Positions 44,208 through 51,460 of a stretch of DNA of 64,000 bases are shown in pieces. Origin of the DNA: UBA4732 sp002404095 (GTDB lineage: Bacteria; Planctomycetota; Planctomycetia; Gemmatales; Gemmataceae); assembly GCA_036783645.1 (NCBI GenBank), contig DAIPWT010000015.1, positions 1-64,000 of the forward strand. The letters run 5' to 3'. The notes beneath the pieces are model-generated. The model was given only the letters and a program-made list of their open reading frames with translations. It had not been told where the DNA came from and did not search any database. Numbering within the stretch: position 1 is the first letter of the stretch; every line of letters begins with the position of its first letter. The position numbers and the translations under genes were made by a program.

Positions 44208-44953
44208 CACTTCTCCGTCGGCTCAACGCGGTCGGCATGGAACGGCTGGCTGGATTTCTCGACTCCCTGAAGACGGAAATGGCTCAGGGCGCTCCCGTGG
44301 ATATTCTGACCCACCCTGATACATCCCAAGACGTGGGCGTGGCGATCGAGATCGAACCGCGCACGTTCGGTAGCCGACTGGAGGCTGCGCGGTATCTCGA
44401 CGGCAAGCTGTCCGACTCCGGCCTGCGCGACGTCGAGCGCGACATCGGCCTTTGGGGGTGGTTGGCACTGTTCTACTTTGACGAACTGTGTCCCGCAGAC
44501 AAGCGAGGGCGGCGGGACCCCGGCGAACAAACCCGGTACATTCTCGAACCGCGAAAGGGGCGACGATACTATAAGCATCTCCTGGCCGGCCCATACTTGA
44601 TCGTTCGGGCGCACCGCGACAACCCGGATCGGGCGCTGGCCTTGCTGCACGGACCGCTTCATTTCCTGAGCGAGTTTGTGAACCAGCTCGCGGCTCGACA
44701 GGAAACCGTGACGAATAAAGCCCTTCTTCAGGCCATCACCTACTTGTACATCGATCCGAAAACTCGGGAACCAAAGCAAAGAGCCCGATCCAAGGGCCCC
44801 GGTGGGCCGCGGCGACTGGCCACCATCTTGAACCAACTCGATGTCACATGGGATTTATATGCTGTCACCACCGAGAGCTTCTTGGAGTGCTTGCCGCCTG
44901 AGTTTGATCGGTTCAAGGCAGGCATTCCTGAAACCACGGCTGTCCAGCGATGA
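44204..44953 (+). CDS. Uncharacterised DUF6339-like protein, fourth gene of the GHKL-ATPase operon
   Basis: The predicted protein has 249 residues. The ATG overlaps the previous stop (ATGA) and has GGGAGGAA upstream. The segment DIGLWGWLALFYFDELCP (residues about 82-99) and the RYILEPRKGRRYYKHLLAGPYLIV block are the most distinctive parts. I think of the DUF6339 family from memory, but cannot confirm it. It is helical and may be an effector or structural partner. A convergent two-gene unit starts about 100 bases downstream. Confidence 0.68.
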   Translation: MTLLRRLNAVGMERLAGFLDSLKTEMAQGAPVDILTHPDTSQDVGVAIEIEPRTFGSRLEAARYLDGKLSDSGLRDVERDIGLWGWLALFYFDELCPADKRGRRDPGEQTRYILEPRKGRRYYKHLLAGPYLIVRAHRDNPDRALALLHGPLHFLSEFVNQLAARQETVTNKALLQAITYLYIDPKTREPKQRARSKGPGGPRRLATILNQLDVTWDLYAVTTESFLECLPPEFDRFKAGIPETTAVQR

Positions 44954-45051
44954 CACCAGCGGCCGGCGGATTGCCAGGGAGGAGAACATCTGCCGTCACC
45001 GCTAGGCCAAGTCGTCGCGCCCCGAACCGGCGCCTACCTCAGGCAGGGCGG

Positions 45052-45567
45052 TCAGGAAATCGCATCGCCGGATTCAACCATCGACCAGTAACCCTTCGGC
45101 ACGTCGTCGCACAGTCGCCGGTGAGCCTCCTGAGCCATGGTCCGTGTGGGGAAGCGGAGATCGACTTTCCCTCCCTCCAAAGTGAAGCCGCCTTGCTTCA
45201 GCATTGCGGCTTTCAGCGTTTCGGGATCGACCTCTCCGCGACGCGCCATCGGCAGCACCGCGTAGGGGAGCAGGTTCTGGTCGTTGGCCTCATGGTACGT
45301 GACGCCGAGCGCTTGAGAAATAGTATCCTTTTTGTCCTTGTACGCTTCCAGGATGACATCGCTCCGTATCTCCGAAGGAACGTCCTTCCACGCCTCCCAT
45401 ACGACCAGCACGTCCATCTTGTCGGTTCGATCCAGCGGGATCTCAAAGACGACCGGCCCCTTCTCGGTCGCCTGGCCCGCAAGCTCCCTCGACAGCTGGT
45501 CAAGCAGGGTCTGGCGCTGCTCGCGCCGAAACGCCGGTGCGGTGGGCGTGAGTCGGATGACCGGCAT
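45052..45567 (-). CDS. Hypothetical protein, partner of the HEPN-like gene
   Basis: The predicted protein has 171 residues from the ATG at 45567, with TAGGAGAG upstream that overlaps the stop of the preceding gene. It contains DVLVVWEAWKDVPSEIRSDVILEAY and GVTYHEANDQNLLPYAVLP segments; a fold cannot be named. It is translationally linked to the HEPN-like gene and could be its antitoxin or partner. Confidence 0.62.
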   Translation of the reverse strand: MPVIRLTPTAPAFRREQRQTLLDQLSRELAGQATEKGPVVFEIPLDRTDKMDVLVVWEAWKDVPSEIRSDVILEAYKDKKDTISQALGVTYHEANDQNLLPYAVLPMARRGEVDPETLKAAMLKQGGFTLEGGKVDLRFPTRTMAQEAHRRLCDDVPKGYWSMVESGDAIS

Positions 45568-45577
45568 AACCACTCTC

Positions 45578-46099
45578 CTAAAGCTGCTTCTGGTTGTCGA
45601 GCAGCCATTTGGCCGCCCGCTGGACTTCTTGCAGCGGCCGATCTGGGACTTCGACCGTCTTGTACCGCAATTCCGGACGCCAATAGTTGTAGATCAGCGT
45701 CGCCTTGTTGATCGCCTCCCGCAAGCGCCGCTCGTCCTGCCGCGTCAGCCCGCCCCGGAGAATACGCTGCCACTGCAAGAAACGAGCCCATCCCACCAAG
45801 GGGTGGGGGGCGCTGTTCATCAACGGCTCTCCGCTCGCGGTGCGCAACTGTCTCGCCTGCGCCATCCGCCGCTGACGGGTGTCGCGGTCGATGGCCGTGT
45901 TCCCTGGGAGGCCCGAACTGCGATAGTAGGCGGCGGACAAACAAATCTCCGCACTATACCCATACAGGTAGAGCGCCGCCAATCGTCGCTTCTTGGTTCG
46001 CAGGATTTCCGCCGTGGCAAATCGGTGCTGGGCCGCCCGCTCCAGCTTCGCAATGGTGTCGGGAGCGAGTCGCTCGCCCAGAGGAACGATTTCCTTCAT
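45578..46099 (-). CDS. HEPN-like protein
   Basis: The predicted protein has 173 residues from the ATG at 46099. AALYLYGYSAEICLSAAYYR (residues about 44-63) matches the HEPN helix often written as YLxGYxAExxLKAA. No clear RxxxxH motif is certain, so RNase activity is only possible. The long upstream frame includes a palindrome and is not used. It forms a leftward pair with the next gene, convergent to the GHKL-ATPase operon. Confidence 0.6.
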   Translation of the reverse strand: MKEIVPLGERLAPDTIAKLERAAQHRFATAEILRTKKRRLAALYLYGYSAEICLSAAYYRSSGLPGNTAIDRDTRQRRMAQARQLRTASGEPLMNSAPHPLVGWARFLQWQRILRGGLTRQDERRLREAINKATLIYNYWRPELRYKTVEVPDRPLQEVQRAAKWLLDNQKQL

Positions 46100-46219
46100 G
46101 TGGCTAGGCCTCTGACGTACCCTCCCCGCCCTCCAAAGAGCATGCAAACGGGTATGGCTCTCCCGCTCAGTATAGCCCGGCCGCACCATCGCGCCCAGCG
46201 GTTGATCCGTTCCCCTCGT

Positions 46220-46361
46220 TCCCTCGTTCCCAAACTCCTGTTTGGGAACGTCCGCGCGCGAAACTCCCGTTTCGCACTCCGCCCTACATCCGGGATGGGG
46301 GCCGCAACGAAACAGAGTTTCATCAAAGAGCGTTCCCAAACAGGAGTTTGGGAACGAGGGA
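46220..46361. repeat. Perfect 31-bp inverted repeat, GTTCCCAAAC type
   Basis: The arms 46220-46250 and 46331-46361 are exact complements around an 80-base loop. Each arm is itself a hairpin (GTTCCCAAAC-TCCT-GTTTGGGAAC). A third small hairpin (GCGAAAC/GTTTCGC) starts near 46259. The element fills the divergent gap between the HEPN-like gene and ribF, and so lies in their promoter region. Confidence 0.88.
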
Positions 46362-46422
46362 AAAACAGAAGTTTGGGGACGAGGCAAGCGGCGCGACTTG
46401 CCTTTTCACGACGAGTTCGGAC

Positions 46423-47352
46423 ATGGCCAGCTTCACGGTCGATTGGCGCGACCCGGCGCCCGGCGTCTGCCAGGACGGGACGGTCGCCGTCGGCAACTTC
46501 GACGGCGTTCACCTCGGCCATGCCTCGTTGATCGCCGCGGCGCGAACGCAGGTGGCCGAGTTTGGCGGCCCCGCCGTGGCCGTCACGTTCGACCCGCACC
46601 CGCGCGACGTGTTTCGACCCGACTTGGCCGGGCCACTTCTCACCACCAGCGCCGACCGCTGCCGTCTACTGCAAGAGGCTGGCGCGGATCACGTTATCGT
46701 TTTGCGAACGACGGATGAACTACTTCACCTGACGGCGAACGAGTTTTTTAACCAAGTGCTTCGGGAACGACTTTCCGCGCGCGCATTTGTCGAGGGCGCC
46801 AACTTCGGCTTCGGACGCGGACGCGAAGGCAATATCAACACATTGGCAGAGCTATGCCGGCCGGCGCACATCCCGCTTACCATTGTGCCGCCGGTGGTGA
46901 TCGACGGTGCCGAGGCGTCCAGCAGCCGTGTCCGCACTGCCCTTCTTCGGGGCGACGTGGAAGAAGCGGCGACGGTTCTGGGCAGGCCGTACCGGCTGCA
47001 TGGAACCACCGTGGTCGGACAGCGCCGCGGTAGGACGCTCGGCTTCCCCACGGCCAACCTCGACCCGCTGCAAAACCTCGCGCCCGGCGATGGTGTGTAC
47101 GCCGTTCGGATATATGTCGGAGAGGAAATATGGCCAGGAGCGGCCAACATCGGCCCGAACCCGACTTTCGGTGAAAACGCCCGCAAAGTGGAGGTCCACT
47201 TGATCGGCTTCCAAGGCGATCTGTATGGCCAAGCGCTCAAGGTGGACTTCATCCGGCGGCTGCGCGACACGCGATCCTTTAAGGGAGCGGACGATCTAGT
47301 CGCACAACTGCGCCAGGACATTGCGCATGCGCGGCAGGCGCTGACCGATTAG
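46423..47352 (+). CDS. ribF: Bifunctional riboflavin kinase / FAD synthetase
   Basis: The predicted protein has 309 residues from the ATG at 46423. The N-terminal FAD synthetase domain has VAVGNFDGVHLGHASLI with the GNFDGVHxGH nucleotidyl-transfer motif and a later SSSRVR motif. The C-terminal flavokinase domain has GTTVVGQRRGRTLGFPTANL with the PTAN motif that binds ATP and flavin. It makes FMN and FAD from riboflavin. The longer upstream frame would translate a palindrome and is rejected. Confidence 0.96.
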   Translation: MASFTVDWRDPAPGVCQDGTVAVGNFDGVHLGHASLIAAARTQVAEFGGPAVAVTFDPHPRDVFRPDLAGPLLTTSADRCRLLQEAGADHVIVLRTTDELLHLTANEFFNQVLRERLSARAFVEGANFGFGRGREGNINTLAELCRPAHIPLTIVPPVVIDGAEASSSRVRTALLRGDVEEAATVLGRPYRLHGTTVVGQRRGRTLGFPTANLDPLQNLAPGDGVYAVRIYVGEEIWPGAANIGPNPTFGENARKVEVHLIGFQGDLYGQALKVDFIRRLRDTRSFKGADDLVAQLRQDIAHARQALTD

Positions 47353-47409
47353 CCGTTATACCGTATATTAGGGCTGGCTCAACGGTTCGTTCGACGTGAG
47401 ACGGATGAA

Positions 47410-48006
47410 ATGACCCCAGCAAAGAAACTCAATCTGTTGGCCGTCGCGGACTACCTCGCCGGAGAGTTGGTCTCCCCCATCAAACATGAGTACCTGGGCG
47501 GCGTCGTGTACGCTATGGCGGGCGCGCGGAATGCACATAACATCATCGCCACGAACATCGTCGGCGCCTTGTACGCACGCCTGCGGGGCCGGCCTTGTCG
47601 GCCCTTCAACTCGGACACCAAGATTCGCGTCCGACTCGCCACGCAAGTTCGGTTTTATTATCCCGACGCGTCTGTCGTTTGCAGGCAAAATCCACAGACC
47701 GACTCGTTTCAAGACGACCCAGCCGTGGTCTTTGAAGTACTCTCGCGCCAGACCCGCCGCATTGATGAAGGCGAGAAGAAGGACGCTTACTTGACCATTC
47801 CGTCGCTGACCGCCTACGTCATGATCGAACAGGACACAGCGGCTGCTGTGATTTTTCGCCGCACCGAAGGCGGCTTCCTCCGAGAAGTCTATGAGGGTCT
47901 GGACGCAGTCCTTCCCCTTGGCGAGATAGGCATCGAGCTGCCGCTTGCCGAAATCTATGAGGCTGTGGTGTTCACTCCGGAGTCGCCAGAGGACAAAGCC
48001 AGCTGA
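47410..48006 (+). CDS. Uma2-family (DUF820) putative restriction-like endonuclease
   Basis: The predicted protein has 198 residues. KHEYLGGVVYAMAGA, RVRLATQVRFYYPDASVVC and PAVVFEVLSRQTRRIDEGEKKDAYLTIPSLTAYVMIEQ follow the Uma2 PD-(D/E)xK pattern, with the PD of YYPDASV and the E-V-LS of FEVLS (a serine replaces the usual lysine slot nearby). The function of this large family is not established. Its last about 43 codons and downstream bases are repeated at 48826-49034 behind the VapBC-like pair. Confidence 0.86.
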   Translation: MTPAKKLNLLAVADYLAGELVSPIKHEYLGGVVYAMAGARNAHNIIATNIVGALYARLRGRPCRPFNSDTKIRVRLATQVRFYYPDASVVCRQNPQTDSFQDDPAVVFEVLSRQTRRIDEGEKKDAYLTIPSLTAYVMIEQDTAAAVIFRRTEGGFLREVYEGLDAVLPLGEIGIELPLAEIYEAVVFTPESPEDKAS

Positions 48007-48082
48007 CCGTTGTGGCCACTGGTTCAGCTTTTATCCAACAAGTGTACGTATCGCGGTGCGGTGACGCGATGGTCCTTTTTTA
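47874..48082. repeat. 209-bp direct repeat, left copy
   Basis: This copy covers the 3' end of the Uma2 gene plus about 75 bases beyond its stop. It aligns without apparent gaps with 48826-49034 at roughly 85-90% identity by eye. The two copies bracket the VapBC-like genes. Confidence 0.85.
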
Positions 48083-48174
48083 ACTTGACCCGCCTGACAG
48101 CCGGGCGCCGAGGGGCTTGCATTTGGTTCGACAGACAGGTACGCTTCAAGGAAACGCTTCACGAGGAAAGGATC

Positions 48175-48426
48175 ATGTTTCCAACCTACCCTGCCGTTCT
48201 TCGTGCCGGCCAGCTTGAGTGGGAAGCTGGCTGCCCACCAGACGACCCCGTTCGCGTCCATGTCACGGTTCTCGCTCCCCTTGCGCCGGCGCCGGTGTCA
48301 GGTCCGTCGATGGCGAGCGCTTTGGCGGCGCTCGCCGCCGCAGGCGGACCTTCCGTATTCGAGGATCCGGCTGAGTGGCAGAAGCGATGCCGAGCCGACC
48401 GCTCACTTCCGGGACGGATCGAATGA
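48175..48426 (+). CDS. VapB-like antitoxin
   Basis: The predicted protein has 83 residues, with GAGGAAAGG before the ATG. The N-terminus MFPTYPAVLRAGQLEWEAG is a short beta-rich AbrB/DUF104-like start. The C-terminus PSVFEDPAEWQKRCRADRSLPGR has the usual toxin-binding P-[A/E]-W-Q-[R/K]-E/R-x-R-x-DR-x-LPGR pattern of antitoxins paired with PIN toxins. Its stop overlaps the toxin start (ATGA). Confidence 0.85.
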   Translation: MFPTYPAVLRAGQLEWEAGCPPDDPVRVHVTVLAPLAPAPVSGPSMASALAALAAAGGPSVFEDPAEWQKRCRADRSLPGRIE

Positions 48427-48800
48427 TGCTCGACAGCAATCTCATCATCTATGCCGCTCGTCCAGAGTACCCTGGGTTGCGACGGCTTATCGCGGTCCGC
48501 TCGCCAGCCGTGTCAGCGATCAGCGTGGTTGAAGTACTCGGCTATCACAAGCTGTCCGAGTTGGATCGCCGGCATTTTGAAGCGTTCTTCGCGGCGGCCA
48601 ACATCTTGCCGGTCTCCGATGCCGTGGTGACTCGGGCGGTATCCCTGCGTCAATCACGAAAGATGTCGCTGGGTGACGCCTTGGTGGCGGCGACGGCGCT
48701 GGTTTTCGGACGGGAACTGCTAACTTGCAATGTCAAAGACTTCGCGGGAGTGCCTGGGCTTGTCGTCGTGGACCCGCTCGCCGCCGGCGACCCTACTTGA
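48423..48800 (+). CDS. VapC-like PIN-domain RNase toxin
   Basis: The predicted protein has 125 residues. MMLDSNLIIYAAR (Asp4), ISVVEVLG (Glu), SLGDALVAATAL (Asp) and LLTCNVKDFAG carry the four PIN-fold acidic or polar sites. VapC toxins cleave tRNA or rRNA. The ATG at 48423 overlaps the antitoxin stop by 4 bases. The pair lies between 209-bp direct repeats. Confidence 0.92.
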   Translation: MMLDSNLIIYAARPEYPGLRRLIAVRSPAVSAISVVEVLGYHKLSELDRRHFEAFFAAANILPVSDAVVTRAVSLRQSRKMSLGDALVAATALVFGRELLTCNVKDFAGVPGLVVVDPLAAGDPT

Positions 48801-48825
48801 GCGCCTTGCCTGCCTCCGGGCAAAG

Positions 48826-49034
48826 CTTCGTCCGAGAAGTCTATGAAGGGCTTGACGCCGTCCTTCCGCTTGGCGAGATTGGCGTCGAGTTGCCGCTTGC
48901 CGAAATCTACGAGGCTGTGGTGTTCACTCCGGAGTCGCCAGAGGACAAAGCCAGCTGACCGTTGTGACTACTGGTTCAGGTTTTATCCAGCAAGCGTACG
49001 TATGGCGGCGCGGAAACGCGATGTTCCTTTTTTA
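48826..49034. repeat. 209-bp direct repeat, right copy
   Basis: A diverged duplicate of 47874-48082, including the Uma2 3' coding end, its stop codon and the following bases that end in CCTTTTTTA. Confidence 0.85.
48831..48958 (+). pseudogene. Duplicated C-terminal fragment of the Uma2 gene
   Basis: It encodes VREVYEGLDAVLPLGEIGVELPLAEIYEAVVFTPESPEDKAS (two stretches), nearly identical to the end of the intact Uma2 protein. Only the tail is present, without a proper start, so it cannot be a functional nuclease. Confidence 0.8.
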
Positions 49035-49212
49035 CTCTAACCGTTGACCGTCCTGGGTCATATTTCCCTTGACACCCACTTCCTCTATTGCTAAATTTCA
49101 TTAGATTCCCTTATAGTCGGAGTTATTCCCCAACCAGGAGACTGCCCAATGACGAGCAAGACTTGGCGGCAACGCTGGCTTGAGCCTTTGGTCTGTTTGC
49201 TGCGGAGTGATG

Positions 49213-49222
49213 CCCCCCCCCC
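49213..49222. repeat. C10 homopolymer at the frame break
   Basis: Ten consecutive C residues, the second longest G/C run in the window, located exactly where the surface-protein reading frame changes. Confidence 0.9.
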
Positions 49223-49329
49223 TGCCGTTGCGCAGCTGGACGTAATCGCGTCGTACTTTTCCGACGCCGATCCGCCTACCGCGACGGGAACTTCTGCCGT
49301 TGCGCAGCTGGACGTAATCGCGTCGTACT
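49223..49329. repeat. 35-bp direct repeat with a 72-bp period
   Basis: The sequence starting TGCCGTTGCGCAGCTGGACG occurs at 49223-49257 and again at 49295-49329. The period of 72 bases is 24 codons, so the duplication keeps the reading frame. It lies between the C10 tract and the LEPR-XLL motif. Confidence 0.9.
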
Positions 49330-49342
49330 CCGTCTTGAAGAA

Positions 49343-51361
49343 TTGGAATGCCGCCTAACACCTTCCGCGACGGTTCAATTCAGCGTCGGCAGCGAGACCG
49401 TCAACCAGACTGCCGGCACGTTCAGCATTCCGGTCACTCTCACAGGCGCCGTAACACCCTCAATTACTTCCTTCGCCTCCGGATTCAATGATATTAGAAG
49501 CGAGGCCTTCGACGCTACCGGCAACCTCTACGTCGCCGACGCTGGTAACAACATGGTGTGGAAGGTCACACCTATAGGCGTGGTCAGCTCCGTCCTTAAC
49601 GTCGGCCGTCCCACAGGCGTTGCATTTGACGCGGCCGGCAATCTCTATGTCTCCAGCGAGGTCCTCCAAAGGGTGTTGCAGATTACGCCTGGAGGTCAGA
49701 CTAACGTATATGCAGAGTTCGTCGATAACAGTGGACTTCTCCCCATTAACTTCTCCCCCTTCGGACCTGCTGTGGTCGACGCGGCCGGCTATCTCTATGT
49801 TGCTGTAGTAGGAAACGGCGCCGGCGCGGTGTACAAGGTGCAGCCTGGAGGAGGCGCCAGCACCCGCTTCGCCGAACCTTTCTTTGGAGCAACAGGTCTG
49901 TGTTCTGACGCAGCCGGCAACCTTTACGTGGCCAACAGCTTTGATAGCTTCAGGGGCAGGGTAAACAAGGTGACGCCTGGGGGCGTGGTCAGCGTCTTCG
50001 CCGAGGGGTTCAAGTACCCCGGATCGCTTGCGTTCGACGCGGCCGGCAACCTCTACGTCGGAGCCACCTCTGCCGGCACGGTGAGCAAGGTGACGCCGGC
50101 GGGTGTGATCAGCACCTTCGCTTCCGGATTCAATCTCCCCGGTGCCTTAGCCGTTGATGCGGCCGGCAACATTTACGTCGGCGACACCATTTCCGTCGGC
50201 GGCAAGGTCGGTAACCAAGGTACGGTGCGCAAGGTCAGTATTTCCCACGTGACAGTGCCCTTCACGCTTACCGGCACCGCCGTCAGCGGCACGGACTACA
50301 GGGGGGTCACGGCCGGCTCGTTGGTGTTCGCGCCTGGACAAACTACCGCTTACATCACTGGCACACTGGTATCCGACCCAGGATTTAGCAAAACGATCAC
50401 GTTCACGCTGGGTTCGCCCAGCGGCGACACCACCCTCGGCAGCCCCGCCGCCAACACCCTTACCATCATCGAGCCGGCTAAAAAAGCCGCCACCAGCACA
50501 ACCGCCGTCCTGAAGGCCGACGGCTCGCTCTGGCAGTACACCGGCGGGACCGGCTTGCAACTCCTGTCACCGGCCGGCACGATTCTGTCAACCAGCGCTG
50601 TTACCGACGCCGCCGGTTTCACCGACGTCTACGCTATCACGGCCGACCACCACCTCTGGGAACACACCGTCGCCGGCTGGGCGTACCTCTCCGCCGGCTC
50701 TTTCCTGCAACTCAGCGCCGCCACGAACGCCGTCGGCAACGCCGTGATCTTTGCCGTGCTAACCGACAATTCCCTTTGGGAGAACAGCTCCCTCTTCGCC
50801 GGCGACCACTGGCGGTTGCTCTCCCCGGGTGGGACCATCTTGTCGATCAGCGCCGTCACCGATGCCGCCGGCAACGACGACGTCTACGCCGTCACGGCCG
50901 ACCAAAACCTCTGGCAGCACGGCCCTGCCGGCTGGGCGCTGTTGTCCCGCGGCTCTTTCCAGCAGGTCAGCGCCGGGCTGAATGGGGCGGGCCAGGCGCT
51001 CGTGTTCGCCGTGCTGACGGACCACTCGCTATGGGAGAACAACCCGGCCTTCGCCAGCGACCACTGGCGGCCGCTGTCGCCGGCCGGGACGATCCTGAGC
51101 GTCAGCGCCGGCGGATCCGACGACGTGTTCGCCATCACGTCGGACCACCATTTGTGGGAACACACGGCCGCCGGCTGGGCGTTCCTCTCCGTCGGGTCGT
51201 TCGCATCTCTGAGCGGCGCGACTAACACGGCAGGTCAGGGCGACGTGTTCGCGGTGCTGACGGATACGTCGTTCTGGGAATACGACCCGGCCTTCCCCGC
51301 CCTCTGGCAAGACCTCGTCCCGTCGGGCGTGGCGGCCGGCTCCGCGGCCCGGACGAGGTAG
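49343..51361 (+). CDS. LEPR-XLL surface protein with NHL-type and tectonin-like repeats
   Basis: This is the main body of the gene, 672 residues from a formal TTG; the true start is probably the ATG at 49149 across the C10 tract. After the motif LEELECRLTPSA it has about six NHL/SMP-30-like blades (VAFDAAGNLYVS, KVTPGGVVSVFAEGF), then a Calx-beta-like segment (GSLVFAPGQTTAYITGTLVSD). The C-terminal half holds four to five tectonin-like units, recognised by DVYAITADHHLWEHT and SLWENSSLFAGDHWRLLSP. It is probably an exported adhesion or carbohydrate-binding protein. No enzyme motif is seen. Confidence 0.8.
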   Translation: MECRLTPSATVQFSVGSETVNQTAGTFSIPVTLTGAVTPSITSFASGFNDIRSEAFDATGNLYVADAGNNMVWKVTPIGVVSSVLNVGRPTGVAFDAAGNLYVSSEVLQRVLQITPGGQTNVYAEFVDNSGLLPINFSPFGPAVVDAAGYLYVAVVGNGAGAVYKVQPGGGASTRFAEPFFGATGLCSDAAGNLYVANSFDSFRGRVNKVTPGGVVSVFAEGFKYPGSLAFDAAGNLYVGATSAGTVSKVTPAGVISTFASGFNLPGALAVDAAGNIYVGDTISVGGKVGNQGTVRKVSISHVTVPFTLTGTAVSGTDYRGVTAGSLVFAPGQTTAYITGTLVSDPGFSKTITFTLGSPSGDTTLGSPAANTLTIIEPAKKAATSTTAVLKADGSLWQYTGGTGLQLLSPAGTILSTSAVTDAAGFTDVYAITADHHLWEHTVAGWAYLSAGSFLQLSAATNAVGNAVIFAVLTDNSLWENSSLFAGDHWRLLSPGGTILSISAVTDAAGNDDVYAVTADQNLWQHGPAGWALLSRGSFQQVSAGLNGAGQALVFAVLTDHSLWENNPAFASDHWRPLSPAGTILSVSAGGSDDVFAITSDHHLWEHTAAGWAFLSVGSFASLSGATNTAGQGDVFAVLTDTSFWEYDPAFPALWQDLVPSGVAAGSAARTR

Positions 51362-51367
51362 AGATGA

Positions 51368-51455
51368 AGAGTGCCGCGCACGCAGTAAGCGGGACTTAAT
51401 CCGCTTACTGCGTGCGCGGCTCTTTGAGTTAATCCGCTTACTGCGTGCGCGGCTC
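51368..51455. repeat. 20-bp inverted repeat plus a second copy of its right arm
   Basis: The left arm 51373-51392 pairs with 51401-51420. A second right arm occurs at 51434-51453, inside a repeated 27-base unit (51396-51422 and 51429-51455). The arms GCCGCGCACGCAGTAAGCGG relate to the palindrome at 38971-39043. It lies at the convergent ends of the surface-protein and manA genes. Confidence 0.88.
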
Positions 51456-51460
51456 CTTGG

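Larger units (their letters stand above)
49149..49342 (+). pseudogene. N-terminal part of a LEPR-XLL surface protein, out of frame after a C10 tract
   Basis: The ATG at 49149 starts MTSKTWRQRWLEPLVCLLRSDA. At the ten C residues (49213-49222) the frame that continues into the large downstream gene is a different one. That frame is open from the tract onward and reads through RVVLRLEELECRLTPSA, the LEPR-XLL-like motif. One extra C (or two fewer) would join the parts. Without it, translation stops at TAA near 49357. A CAACCAGGAG sequence upstream of the ATG provides a plausible ribosome-binding site. Confidence 0.7.

Noticed and set aside
44950..45711. 253-codon rightward ORF after the fourth operon gene
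   Set aside because: It is antisense to the two leftward genes, has no motif and lacks a ribosome-binding site. It is not a fifth operon gene.
51371..51455. Repeated units that might suggest a small CRISPR array
   Set aside because: There are only two same-direction copies plus one inverted copy, without regular unique spacers and with no cas genes. It is a palindromic repeat.
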